This document shows, one piece after another, positions 11,150 through 24,900 of a stretch of 64,000 nucleotides of DNA. The position numbers and the translations under genes are program-made. Source of the DNA: Viscum album (taxonomy: Eukaryota; Streptophyta; Magnoliopsida; Santalales; Viscaceae); contig OY728131.1 of the NCBI GenBank assembly GCA_963277665.1, forward strand, positions 1,391,494,688-1,391,558,687. The letters run 5' to 3'. The notes beneath the pieces are model-generated. The model was not told where the DNA came from and ran no database searches. It saw only the letters and a list, made by a program, of their open reading frames with translations. Position 1 is the stretch's first letter. Every line of letters begins with the position of its first letter.

Positions 11150-13041
11150 GAAATTTTATCACCCTGCCACCCCTCATTTCCATGAGAATATTTAGTGGTG
11201 TTACTATCCTTACCGTACATACACAAGACACAAAATGTTGTCTAGAAATACAAAGGTCCTGAAGGAAATTTGGGGGACATTTTTTCATTTTGAAGATAAA
11301 ATAGTAGATACTATAAAATATAAACATATAATCCACTATTAGATTCATTAGTATATAAAAAACTCAAAAAAAACTTAAAAATGGATCAATATGAAAGTAC
11401 ATTAAGAAACCCAAAATACATACTAAAAAGAAACCAAAAGGCCACAAAACTACTAGACACCCATGTGGAAATAATAAAACCAACACCCAACCCACTCATT
11501 GCTCTAACTCCACATGTCATTCCCAAGAAATCAATGAAGCATCACTAAATAACTAGGTTATGTATCTTTACTTCTATCTCAATTTATGACATTTTCTAGT
11601 AAGTAATGGTGCCTATATAGGGGGTGATTCTTATCTCACATAGATATCCCAAAATAATTCCAATCTCATTCCTCCGGGAAATTAATAGATTAACTTATTT
11701 TATATAAAATAGATTTAAAATAAGATAAAATATTATATATTAAAAAAATAAAAAAAATTCAAGGAAAACATTTTCAAAGAGTCAAACGATTCCCACTTAT
11801 TTTTAAAACCCATAACCATTTCTCCACACACTCACCCATTAAATTCTAGGTGATATTTAATTACTCATTTGTGGAATCTCATATATCCACCAAGCCATAA
11901 TTTGGTGACCAATACCATGTTACACACTTGAAAACACCCATTTCATAGGGTCATGTCTATGAATGAACTCACACAATCCATGTATGATAAATTCCTTGAA
12001 AAAAAATTCACATAATTTTTTATTTGTATCATTTTATTAAATTTTTTCGATCTGTTTAAAAAAATCAAATTTTTGAAATCATCTTTTTAAATTGTCACCA
12101 ACAAGAAACTTCCGACAATACATTCAATTAAAACAATTTCAATGTCATAACCGAAATGTTATTTATACCAAGAATAAAACATTGATTAGACAAATATTCC
12201 TGTTAATTATTTTATGTAAATACACAACTTCACATTCTATGTTAATTAGTTATGATAAAGAAGTTACCAACCTCAAAATGGTTAGCCAAAATGGATAACA
12301 ACAATAAAATTATATAGATCCATTCATGGAATATATTACCACCATAATTTTCAAGATTATCTCATCAAAATTATTATCATAGAAGATAGATATATCCTCT
12401 ATGGCTCGATATATATTCTAGGGAGAGGAGAGAAATTAATATGAAAGAGTAACGAGGAAAAATGGGTTCTTAAAAATGAAATGAGATCTCCAATGCACTT
12501 CGATTCACATATAAATTTCTTCTGAATCAAAGGGGATCATATCTCAAGCATGGGTAGGAAATATAATTCAATATTGTGAGAGAATTAGGGATTAAAAAAA
12601 GTTTAAGTGTCTTAATTCAGATTATATCCATGATTTTTGGGTTGCCAAATTTATTCCACAAGGCTAGTCCACATAGTTTAGAAATACTATTTCTAGCCAT
12701 GAGGTGTTACTATCTCTACCCCAACCCTCACATAGTTAGCTCTCATAGTTTCAAAAACCATGAATCAATCGTGTTTTTACATAATATGAAGATACATGGT
12801 TTAACAACAGAACCCACAAAGTTTATTGAAATCTCCAGCCTTCCTAGTGACCAATTTTCTCCCTTGAGTGGTTTTCTAAAAATGGTACATGGTTTCTATA
12901 AACCGTATAAAAACATAAACCTCTATAAATGACTCTAAACATGCCGAAATCCACTAGAACCACCCTAAAGGGAACTGAATCATTAAATGGACTCATAATA
13001 AATAAATAAAAAGATATTTATTTGAAATTAGGGGGAAATAT
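11150..13041 (-). repeat. 3' LTR of element D
   Basis: It aligns by eye with 18150-20017. Paired landmarks are 11400-11460 with 18380-18440 (CCAAAATACATACT...), 11820-12000 with 18790-18970 (block containing AACCAT, ACACTCACCCAT and AATCCATGTAT), and 12480-12560 with 19460-19530 (CAATGCACTT/CAATGCACTTTGATTCAC). On the minus strand it begins near 13041 next to the polypurine tract. The lower boundary is uncertain. Confidence 0.7.
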
Positions 13042-13060
13042 TCTCCCCACAATTAATTTT
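13042..13060 (-). other. Polypurine tract of element D
   Basis: Read on the minus strand this gives AATTAATTGTGGGGAGA directly before the LTR start, like the GGGGAGA-type tract next to many plant Ty3/gypsy 3' LTRs. Confidence 0.6.
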
Positions 13061-13109
13061 TCTGTCTAGTAAAAGTTGAAAATTAGGTTGTATGGGAAGA
13101 GTTTGAGCC

Positions 13110-14140
13110 ACTACTCCAACAATATCATTTCAAACTCTAACATTTAATCTTGAATTTGACCATACTTACATAAATCCCATACAAGACTTATGATATAGCT
13201 TCTATTGAATTTTTATAATCCACAACGACACATAAATCATTATAGAGCCTGGATCTAGTTTATCATGATCCAGTCAAATCACATTATGATGAATAGGTTT
13301 GTACTTATTCAGCCAATATACATGAAACACATTGTTTAATGGATTGAGCCTTGGTGACCAAGGAAAATGATATAAAATCTCACCAACTAATACATGTATC
13401 TAAAAACTCCCATTGTAAAATCGGAAAAAATTCCATTCTTAACAAAATGAAAATGATAAAGTCTCATAGAGATTATAAAAAATACATGATCGCCCACCTC
13501 AAATAATAATGGTTGATGACGATGATACACATAAGACTTCTGATGAATATGAGTTGTATTTATCATATTTATGATCAATTGAATACTATCTATATTCTAT
13601 TTCACAAGGATAGGTTCAATCATTAAAGAATAGCCTATTTCCACCCAACATAGTGGATAATGATAAGTATTACTAAACAATGCTTCAAAACTATCCATAT
13701 GTATCGAGGAAAGATAAATTTTATTGCATGATAACTCCAATAATATTATATTCTCTTTTCCTAAGGCAGAAAAATCCATTACACAATCCCAATGAATTTT
13801 CAATACTATTTAGATCATCCTTTCATTTAATCCATCCATTTAATGGTGATAAGACATGATCATAGTCCAATGGGTTCCAATGGATTGATTTAGGGATGTC
13901 CAAAAACAAAACATTAACCAAGGGTATCAGTCATATATAATTGATACTAGAACACAAAAATTGATTCAACTTCCTCAATGTAGATTTTGGAAACATGTTC
14001 CATCGTATTAGTTTCATAAATAGGGATGAAGTTAGAAAATTGTTTGATCCAATACCAAATCATAATAAAGGAATCATGTTTCCAAATAATTATTGGAAGA
14101 CCAATAAAAAATCCATGGCTCTATTCTATTATTTAAACTT
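13110..14140 (-). pseudogene. Integrase remnant (element D)
   Basis: On the minus strand three collinear pieces identify integrase. Near 13770-13850, MDGLNERMI with SYHH before it corresponds to the HPQTDGQSERTI motif carrying the catalytic glutamate. At about 13615-13730, ELSCNKIYLSSIHMDSFEAL corresponds to EFxYNNxxHSSIxMxPxEAL, followed by PLCWVEIG. At about 13450-13560, HQKSYVYHRHQPLLFEVGDH corresponds to the RQKSYADxRRxxLxFEVGD stretch. Traces of the chromodomain side continue to about 13110. The core start, MDF near 14120, is weak. Stops and frameshifts are frequent. Confidence 0.8.
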
Positions 14141-14639
14141 GGAAATCTATAAATTTTACTATATACAAGGTGTTCTTTGATGCACCACTTTTTCCTTTTG
14201 AAAATTCAGGCATCTCAAGAAAAACATTATTGTTTTCCAAATTATTCAAGCGAATAAAAATTGTTCTTTAAATGTTATATACTATTTTTTAATCCTATGA
14301 CTAGAAATTAATCTTTAAACATAGATTTTAGTAATAAAATGTTGATAATAAGGGAAAGTTACAACCACCCAATATATAAACCGTAATGCTAAACCCTCAT
14401 CCAGCTTATATACTTCAATTTTATCCCCACCATTGAATTTTCAAACAACGTTAAAAAAATATTGGATTGTATGTTTGATCATGGATATAATTATGAAACA
14501 ACTCTTGAATAATAAAAACTGGAATGAAAACAACATCATTACCATAAATTGCACAATATAAATACATATAATCTATTACTAACATAAGGGTCCATTTTTC
14601 AAGATAATCTCTAGGAAAAAGAGAATATGAGTTTATAAT

Positions 14640-15822
14640 CAAGGAATCTACTACAAAATTCCCTTTCCCTGGTGCATAAAATCGGTAAAATCTTACCACA
14701 TTTATAAATTACTTCTATATTCATTGTCTTAGATTCAAATATTTTTAAGAGAAATGTGTTTAATGATCTTATAATATATAAACACTATCAATTTCTCAAC
14801 AAAAATATAATTAAACCTTGTTTTCAAATCATTCACTACTACATAATACTATAAATAATGTGTTGGGTAATTCTTCCCATGTCCAATAACTTCCATGATC
14901 CATATGAAACAAAATTATCACCCAATATGAGAACACATCCTAAACTAGATCGCAATGAATCAAAATAGAATGCACATCCCTATCCAAAATCTAGAAATTT
15001 GAGGTTTTATGCATATGTAATTATATCATTATATACATAAAATGATTTTTATCATTTATCGTTCCAATTTAAAGGATCTCATTTCCTCATCAAAGCTATA
15101 AACAGTTTTCCTAAATGTGAAAAATCACAATCAAAGCCTTTGTATTATCCTAATAATCTATGGAAATTACATATCTCAAATTCATTCCTTGGTTTCATCT
15201 ATAAAATAAATGCATCTATATTTTTATGATCCACAAATAGCTATTTTATAAATGACATGGAAAATGAAATGCATATCTTGTTTCCAAAAATGACTCCTTG
15301 ATAACATATCTTAAAGGATATTCTCCTTAAAGATTACTAATTATATATAATGATTTTTAAATGATATTAATTAGTCTCACAATACCATGGTATTTAATTA
15401 ATATAAACCACAACAAAGGATTCTCAGTACCTCTAGATGATGTGAATTATCAATTCAATGATAATAGATGGTGTATTTGTAATACCGAACAGAATAATAA
15501 AATATTTGTAATGGACATATCTATTTTTGAAATACAACTTAAAAATATCCTCCTTATGAACTTGTAGTCGGTGAAATCCCAAATGTATGTCACAATTAGA
15601 GAACCACTATGATCCTCTAAATTTATAAAATGGTTCTTTAATTCAAGGAAGATGATACAAATTCATTATTGTAACTTTTTTAAGCATAAGATAATCCCCA
15701 CAAATTATATAATTTATATCCAATATTTTCACAAAATGAACCATTGTGACCCCTGAAGGTGTGGTTTATCAAATGAACCATTTACATTCTAACTCTTACA
15801 AATAAACATTCAATTCCCTCAT
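14640..15822 (-). pseudogene. Reverse transcriptase-RNase H remnant (element D)
   Basis: On the minus strand the RT fingers appear at 15822-15720 (MRELNVYL, then WFI) and 15690-15500 (KKVTIMNLYHLP, HLGFHRLQV, KNRYVHY). The palm appears near 15467-15490 as FGITNTP. The polymerase box, normally VFIDD, reads VYIN followed by a stop at 15394-15405, so both catalytic aspartates are gone. RNase H ends at 14640-14699 with FYAPGKGNFVVDSL, the counterpart of HYHPGKANVVADALS. The order and spacing agree with element A. Confidence 0.82.
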
Positions 15823-17260
15823 TTTTGTTGGTATTATCTTATAAGATTGAAGTGAAGTAAGGCTGGTCCCTTATAGGAGAACAATTGAAAAAGTTATTTT
15901 TTTTGGGTGGAAACCCAAAAAAAAATTATCTAAAAAATAATTATAAAATGGTTCATTATGTCATAAAAATCTATATTTATAATCATATCAAGTGATCCAT
16001 ATTTAATCGCTTTCTACTAATAAGATATGGTTCCAACCATTAGTTCTGATCATCATTCTTTACACTCCCGTACATCCCAATATCATCTAAATAAATTTTT
16101 TATGCCATAAAGAGGCGTGAATATACCATTATAGGTGAATCATATTATGTGGGTTTTAAATGTTTTCATCTAATCCATACCCAAAATCTAGTCATAAAAT
16201 TCCATATCAAGAGTAAATAAATCCCAAAGCAAATAATCCCCATTAATAGTTATAGAACATGATTTACACATAAAGGATCACCACTCTCTTTGGCTTTGAG
16301 GTGTTTGATGTTTCAAAATAGAAGGTATCATATCAACATTGAAATCCATATGATCAACAAAATGAGAAGTAATAAATGAGTGGGATCCAACCATATAAAA
16401 AAATCTTGCATACAGGTACAATTGAAAAGAATCATACCTCTCACCATTAATGGACCTAATAGATAGTATTTGATGATTTTCTTAGTTACATATAATTTAT
16501 TTCTAACTTTACTTTACACTTCAATAAAATTTTGATATTTTATAGGTTAAGGATCTGTGGTGTTTCAAGAATCACATAGATCATTTGGTTCTTGTGGGGA
16601 GGATTACTCTTCTACACTCGTCATATCTAAGTGTACAATTTTGGGAACCAGGATATGACTCACTAGAACTTGAACTTGGATCGCTGTTATTATATATCAA
16701 AAAATGTCCCAATTATTACAATTACGAAACTATATAGGTATTTCCATTAAATCTATCTTTATATTATCGAAATAACCAAATAGGAAACATCACATCATAT
16801 TATTTTGTCAAGGAAGAATGTTTATTGATCCCATGGTATTATTTTGAGATATCCCACCATATTAGAAGTAAGTGTCCCTCTTTCTATTATTCCTAGAGTT
16901 ATAATTCCCACCATTTCCCATAGGAATAAACATAATCCTTATAATATCATTCCTAGTGATATCATATTCCACCATAGTTAATATATTGACAATTTATGTA
17001 TAGTCCATAATACAAAGAACAAACATATTTGAGAGAATATTTGGGTGTTAATCTAAATCAAAAATATTCTTCTTCAAGGTAATAATTATAGAAAATGATA
17101 TATAAAAAAACTATATTCTGAAATATATCTGGATACTCTATCCCCAACTGGTTCTCTTTTTTCAAGATGAAAAAATCTATCATTCTAGTAATTTTAAACT
17201 CATGGAGGAAGAATATATTTGGAATAACTATTAAAAATATTCCCAAAAGATTCATCGATC
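15823..17260 (-). pseudogene. gag-protease remnant (element D)
   Basis: On the minus strand, about 16140-16200 encodes ILGMD in the context of the conserved FDVILGMDWL protease motif. About 16370-16410 gives GSHSFITSHFVDH, close to the DSGATHSFIS active-site segment but without the DSG triad. Near 17110-17220 a reading frame broken by stops resembles the gag segment KYFP...EFLxLxQGxMSVxxYE. The zinc knuckle expected near 16700 is too decayed to confirm. Confidence 0.6.
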
Positions 17261-18149
17261 AACTATATCATAAATAGTTAAATCCTAACATTAGTGTGAT
17301 AGATCCCCTAGAATATAAATTTCCAACATAACTTTCAATTCATCTAGGGTTTCCAAGAATTCAAAAATTAATTTCATCCTATTTAATAAAAAATATGATT
17401 TCTATGACTCAGAATACTCTCATAAAATTGGTAGATTATGCTTATAGAATAGAACTAAATGGTCCACATAATAAGACTCACAATTCTTATTACCCCTTTA
17501 CTAGTACTAAATATCTCAAACTATTATTTGGATAAGTTTTTGGTTCACCAGTGTCTCATGGGAAACCAAATTTTCAGAAGCATCTTCCATTTTATTCCTA
17601 CAATGTATACCATGTGCCAAAAACTATAACAAAAATAAAACTACATTTATTCATCACTTACTATAGAATGAAGGATTCTAAATTCCAAATCACCATATCA
17701 ATAAATATAATAGTCATTATATTCAAAATCCAATTTTTGTAACTATTTTTAATAATTTTTTCTGAATTATGAAACTGAATATGGTCATATTAATCCTAAT
17801 GGGATGACATTATATCAATTAATGGAATGAAACTATCATAATATAAACCCATGATGATTTGATGATATCTTACATAGTTTTATCTTAAAACTAAAGTACC
17901 CAAACAACTTGGTAACTTGTTGTTCAAAACAAAAATGTCAACTAACACTTTTTAATATATTCATATCAAGTTCCTATTTTTCTATTTCATTAATACCCTC
18001 TTAATGATATACTGATATTATTTCCAACTTAAGGACTGAACAAGATGATCCTATTTTTCACAAATAGATAGGTGAACTGACCCAAAATGATACATTTTTT
18101 CCAAAAAAGTTCGACAAACTGAACAAGACTGATGGCATTTTTAAAATAT
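17261..18149. other. Leader and early gag region of element D, unresolved
   Basis: By position this should hold the 5' leader, the primer site and the start of gag of element D. A possible primer site is TGGTATAC on the minus strand at about 17597-17604, but it matches the tRNA-Met primer site for only seven bases. I see no other feature. Confidence 0.3.
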
Positions 18150-20017
18150 GACCCCTCCTATTTTTCTTGAGAAGAGGCGGTGGTTTTACCAGCCTTTGTT
18201 GATATCCTGAGGAAAAAAAGTATGGAAAAAAACTCAAAGGGACTTAATAACATATGAATGTTTATTTTTCCTTTTGATGAAAAAACACCCAAATTATATA
18301 AATAATAGACATCCAATCCTCTATATCATTCATGAGTATACAATTCAACTAAAAAAACCAAAACATTGAAACATATCAAAGAATAAATGGAAACCAAAAT
18401 ACATACTCAAAAGGACACAAAATATAATAAAAAACATATAAAACCAATTGGAAAAATACAAGAAGCACCCAAAGCTCTCTAAGATCCAAATCCACATGCC
18501 ACACCAATGATATCAAGAAGAATAAAGAAATGAATAAGATGAATTTCCTTTATTTTTTTCTCACTAGATGACATATGTAATCACAGAATAGTGATCTAGT
18601 AGGTGTCGAGTCTAAAATTAGTAGGATTTAGCAAAATAATTTCTAACTCATGCCACTAGGAAACAAATAAATTAATAAATTTTATAAAAATGTATTAAAA
18701 GTATCATAAAACATTTTCTATAAAAATATTAAAAAAATTAAAGGAAAATATTTAAAAAGTGTACAACCTTTGTTAATTATTTTTCATACCCATAACCATG
18801 TCTCTACATGCACATCCATGGATGGCCATGTGATAGTTCTGCAATCATTATAGGTCTCTAATTTATTCACCAAGTTGTTAAAAGGTGACTAATACTAAGT
18901 GCCACAATGGAGCATTCCCCTTCCCCCCGGTCATGTGAATGAAATCACTCACACCAACCATGTATTCCAAATTCCATTAAAAAAATCCACATGAAACCTT
19001 TCATTATTCAAAAAATTTAAAAAAAAATTCCATTAAAAAAACTAATTTTAACATCATCATTTTAAAATTATCACAACATAGAACGTTCCTTGAAATCATT
19101 AGATTCCCACAATTTTAAATCTGTAATACAAAAAACGATTCCATAAAGAATTACACATATATTACATAACAATTTCTAGAAATAAATATAAATAAAATTA
19201 TTCCTTTATGTTATAAGTCATGTGGAAATAAGAGAGAAACGACCTACCTCACAACACTAGTGAAAATTGATAATTACAATAATATATTATCTATATATGG
19301 TCTTGGATATTATTCATTTTAATATATTATTTAATATATCATAATGAATACCATAAAAGACACAAATGAATCCTTTACATATTAGATCTATGGTTCTGGG
19401 AGGGGGAGAAGAAAAGATCTAAGAGGAACTAGTATGAATGGGTGATTTCTTAAGAATTTAGATTTTCAATGCACTTTGATTCACCTAAGAATCACATCTG
19501 GATCAGAGGGATCATTTCTGAAGCTTAGGGAGAAAAAGGAATTTGAGATACAGACATAATAGGGGACAAATTAGGTTTAAAGGTCGTTATTAAAACTATA
19601 TCAAAGGTTTTCTGGGTGCCAACTATATGCGTAATGGTTAGGCCACACATTTTGGAAAATTGGGTGCTGATCTTGTGGTTTTATTTTATCAAGAAAACCC
19701 CACACATCATTTTCTCACATATTTAGAAGAATTGTGTATCAAACATGTTTGTTACTCTATTCTAGGTTTCACTATTTCACTTGGGAACTCATATTTAATT
19801 TACAAACCATTCACCAATTATATGTCTATCTAGTGACAACTATCCTTCCTAAAATGGTTTCCTAGCGATGGTGAACTGTTTGAACTAACCATGAACCCCT
19901 ATTAATGCCTCCAAAACATTCTGAATCCCTGTTGAACCACTTAAAACTAAACATAAGAAAGAAATATACTCAAAATTCCTAATTAAATGGTCATGTGATG
20001 GAAATTGGGGGTGCAAT
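18150..20017 (-). repeat. 5' LTR of element D
   Basis: It is the partner of the 11150-13041 LTR at an offset of about 6.98 kb. On the minus strand it begins near 20017 with GCACCCCCAATTTCC, which looks like a decayed TGTAACACCCC start. Its end towards gag, near 18150 or lower, is uncertain. Confidence 0.68.
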
Positions 20018-21964
20018 AATAATGGATTGATGTGTGGGTAATTATAGAAAAAGATAGAGGAATTTATAATTAATTTCTAAAAATATTTTTTGGAATCTAT
20101 GTAATGAAATAATAGAAAACACCACCCATCCCATGGTTTTTTCCAATGGTTTCAACCAAAGAGGAGTGGATTCCAATATAATATTTTGTTAAGATCCTAA
20201 CACATTAAAATAATACCTACCATGATGTATATATTATTCATTTTCATAAATAATTGTTCTTAAAAATATAAACTATAATATTGGTTTATGAGGATTCATT
20301 TTACATTTGTAAAATTAATCAAATAACATCAAAAAAATTAATGGGGAACCCTTTTTTTTACTTGGATTTATTTTTTAGTATTTATTACATCACTATTTAT
20401 TTATTATCAAAATTACACTATTGGATAATTTTGAGGTGTTGATTTCAATAATTATATCTATTTTACTAACATAATTTTATAAATATGATAATATACAATT
20501 TTAAAAAAACATTATTTACAAGTAAATGCTAGTTTTTTACAACTAAAACAACTTTCATACAAATATCAAATGATATTTGACATTATAAAATTATATCATC
20601 ATTTAAAATTAACTAAATATAATTTTATAATCCTATATCGTGATAATAATTTTAATTTCATATTCATAAATTTTAAAAATAAGTTTTTAATTTAAACTAT
20701 TTATTTCAAGAAAGTATTTTTTTTTTGGTTTCATCATAACAAAAACTACTTTTTATCAACCACATTATCTAATCATGTTCATATATAATGTCATAATGAA
20801 AAAGGGTAAATATCATAATTATTTGATCAAATAAGAAAATATAAAAATTCATTTTTTTGGTTCTAGATACAAAAACTAATTCCAAACAAGTGTACACCCT
20901 AAGGGTGAGGTCTGCAATGTTGGTACATTATATGGGTGGTTTAGAGAACATGGTTTTAGGTGATCTATATGAACTTGAACTTCCCTCGTAAATAGTGGCA
21001 TTCGTGATTTTGTTGTTACACATTGGCTTGTGTTTCATCAAGGGAAAATCCGAACGATGCGATCTATCTTGTAATATCTATTAATTGGGATTCAAAGGGT
21101 ATGATCCTATTAGTCGAGGTGATTTATTATTAGATATATATAAATTAGATCTTATTATAACCCTTTATTTTTTCTAATCAGAATAGTTACTTTTAACCAA
21201 CTAAATTATCAATGGTTACGATTCTTGATTGTCTCTTAAGCCTGACATATATGTTTTGGATATATTTTATGATGGTCCAAAATAATAATGAAATATAGTG
21301 CATGCTTTTTCTATATTTAATTTAATTAATAAATCATTTGTTCTTTAGAATGAAATTTCATTTATAAAACTTTCTTTCATTACACAGTGAGTATGCCTTG
21401 AGTAAAAATAAGATAATTGTTGGGTTATTATTCTGGTTTATGAATGAATAATAATTTATGACTATATATGTTAATATTATTCATTGTTTAATGAATATAA
21501 ATTTTTATTTTTAGTGAAAATAATGATTATGAACAATGACAGATTTATAATCTTCTGTTATAAAAATTACTAAATTAAGGATGAATGATAATGGGATTTT
21601 ACATGAATAATTATTCTAAAAAATATATATTAATGGATAAATATTTTTTCAAAAGGTCCAGGGGTAATTAAATAATTTTTAAATGAAATTGTATTGATTG
21701 GTATTTAATTTTGGAAATTAAAAGTATTTTTTTAAATATTTATATGTGTTAGAATTTATTTAAAAATATGTGGAAATTAGCATGTGTATTTGAAACAATA
21801 CATGATGATTATTTGTGGGATAATTTTCATATAAGTGATGAAAAAATTACATGATATTCATTTATATTATACATAAATTTAAGATATTATGTCATAAAAT
21901 TAATATATGTTGTATACTGGTTGAAAATTCCATGTAATTTGTTTTGTGGTAAGAAAATATTGGG
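20018..21964. other. No recognisable feature
   Basis: This is very A+T-rich DNA between elements D and B. A slightly more balanced stretch at 20880-21130 has no motif or ORF that I recognise. Confidence 0.3.
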
Positions 21965-21969
21965 GTTAT
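21965..21969. repeat. Probable target-site duplication of element B (left copy)
   Basis: GTTAT here faces GATAT at 33884-33888. Four of five bases agree and the spacing to both LTR ends is exact, so this is probably a decayed 5-bp target duplication. Confidence 0.5.
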
Positions 21970-24900
21970 TATAAGGACTCAGACTTAAACATTACATAAT
22001 ATAGAATTAAATGAATAATTCACATTGAAGATCTTTTCAGGTTTAGAGATTTAGGGAATTATGACATAAATATTACATCTCAAAGGATTACAAGGTAGAC
22101 ATATCCACATTGTTTCCACATTTTTTATTAAATAAAAACTATTGAAAAAAAGCCATGTCCAGTTCTGTGTTTTAGACAGCATAACATTTCCTTGATCCCA
22201 GCCATGACCTTATTCATCTTAAAGTCCTGTGAAAACACTTCAAATTAGGCGATGAACATAAAAATCTCAGTAAGGGTTATAAAACAAATAATGAAAACAT
22301 TTGTTCATAAATACATACAAAACATGAACTCTTTTACTTACCTCATGAAATCTTAAGATTAATGAAAGACACATAGAAATCATAAATCATAAAGGTAACT
22401 TGTGGCATCCATATCATACTTACATTGAATCTATCACAGCTACATATGAATTAATTTGGAATTCCCATCACAGTATATTCCTTAAAATCACTTAGGAGAA
22501 ACATTCACGTTTACCTCCGTCACGTAACCTAATCAATTGGAAAGCTATCTCGGGCTCACCCACCCTAGGTTTATCACAGAACCACCCATATACGTAAATA
22601 ATGACCAATAACCATAACATAATCATAACACATAACACATGTATAATGTAAAGAAAAAATTTTCACATTCCATTGTATCAAATCAAGATATTGAAGTAAA
22701 AAATGCTTTATCAAACCATTTTCAAAAACCATTTAAAAAGACATTTTTGAATCAAAGTTACCCATACCACATTGATGCTTTTAAAGAATTTATCATTTGA
22801 TAACATTAATTTCCATATAAATAAATGATAAAACCCATTTTTAAATCATGTAAATTAATGATAAATAGTTAGAAGAATAAATCACTTAAACATTTAAAAC
22901 GATATTTTAGTTAACTAGTATTTTCACAGAAAGAGAGACACTTGAATACAAATAATTATGGAATAACACTTGATCAAAACATTAAAATATCATGAGAATA
23001 AATGTATTCATGATATAATATGTCAAATTATAGTATATACACCATATTATAGTGAATTGGTGCATAACAACAATGAAGTCTCAATGGAAATCTAAATTGA
23101 GATGAAATCCCTTATAAAGATGGTATCCTTAAATAATTGATAAATCAATCAAATAATTTTGTGTGAAAAATATAAATACACACAATATAAGTGGTTATTA
23201 TGTTCAAAACAATCATAGGTCATTCACACATATAAATTGGATGACATATTCAATAAGTACAAGTTGAACCCTGAGAATTGAAATTTGGTTAAAAGTGGTT
23301 CCCTTGAAAAATTCGACAGCCTAACGGCATCACATTAAAATTCAGAAAATGATTTGATGAGATAAAAAATTCAATCCCATCACTTGGATATTAATTTTAC
23401 AAAAAAGGGATATATAATAATATATCACAGCATAATAAGATGTAAATTAAATGACATAACAAAAAGAAGTCTTTTATAAAGAGGAGGGTGAATAACTCTC
23501 TTACAGATTTGATAAAAAACATAGGCCACATGATATAAGAATAATAAAATGAAGATGTAAATACTCATAAATGAAATTATATCACATAAATAGTACAATC
23601 ATGGGAAGTACATACACCACACAAATGTAAATAGAGGGAAATATAGCATGAATCTCACGGGAATAAAAAGTGAGATGAAACCCTTTACCACGTTGTAATC
23701 AACTGGGTCGTATGACCAAAAGTTAATAACCACAAAATTAATCACAGAATACCATGTATATATTGAGAATCATGATAATATATATCAAATGGAAGTTACA
23801 CAATACACCACATGCAATGAATATGTGTCGTACAATGGAAATCTCACGGAATTAAAAGTGAGATAAGAAAATCCCTTACAAATATTCGGCATCCTAACAG
23901 CGCCACTTAAAAATTATTAAAATGAATTGATAAGAGTAATAGAGGGTCTATCATCATATTAAAATACTAATTACAGTATGGTGAATATAAAAGAAAATCC
24001 TCCAACATAAGAACTTGGATCATACATGAAATGACATAAAATAGAGTACTTGAAATGAAAGAGAGAGGTCGGATCCCATACCTCACGTTCGACTTGACTC
24101 GATCATTCTTTAATCTCCTGAATAATAAACAAAAGTTATTTTATACTTGCATAATAACCTTTTTCAAGTTTATTATTCCTTTTATAAAACTTATGACCAT
24201 GTTATAAACATTATGTAATCATTTTAGTTAATAACGTTAATTTTGGCGATATTTGGTACTTGAGTAAAAAATGAACAGCTTGTATTTACAAGTTGTCCAT
24301 GTGGTCAATGTTTCATTATATATAGAATGATATTCATGATTTTGATATCATATATATCATATATATCCAGTATATACATGTTTTTATAATAGTACATAAC
24401 ATTTAGAGGTAAGAAATGAAATGCACCATTCATGGAGACAGTAAGCCGTACGTACACATAAATGCTACTTTCGTTTCTATTTATTATTTTAATGGAAATA
24501 AAACATAATTATACAAAGCTATATTATAATTCTAGAATAATATCACATATAATATCACTATGTACATCCTTTATACATCCCACAAAAGGCATTAACGAAT
24601 CAAATCACTTTGAGGCGGCGGTAGTCTGCACTTCCTCAAATGAGATTATCGTATTTACCCACTATGGAAACCATAAAGGCATGATATAAATAAGAATACA
24701 GAAGTATAAGGAAATAACTAACATAATATATATCATATATAAATACATTTCCATCATAATGGCCACCATGAGAGGCGGTAAGATGTAATTGAACAGTCAT
24801 CGTTTCGTGAGGCGATAGTTTTCCATCCACAGAAACATTATGTTTTTTATCCATTAGATGGAGGTGTGTGTAATTTTAGTTCGAATCATAATTATTACAA

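Larger units (their letters stand above)
11150..20017 (-). mobile_element. Element D: old Ty3/gypsy retrotransposon, minus strand
   Basis: Two related LTRs, about 11150-13041 and 18150-20017, lie in the same direction roughly 6.98 kb apart. They flank gag, protease, RT, RNase H and integrase remnants, in the correct order when read on the minus strand. Every domain is riddled with stops and small indels, much more than in A or C. The outer LTR end (lower coordinate) and the target duplication are not resolved. The LTR sequence does not match the A/B/C families in its first bases, so this appears to be a separate family. Confidence 0.78.
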
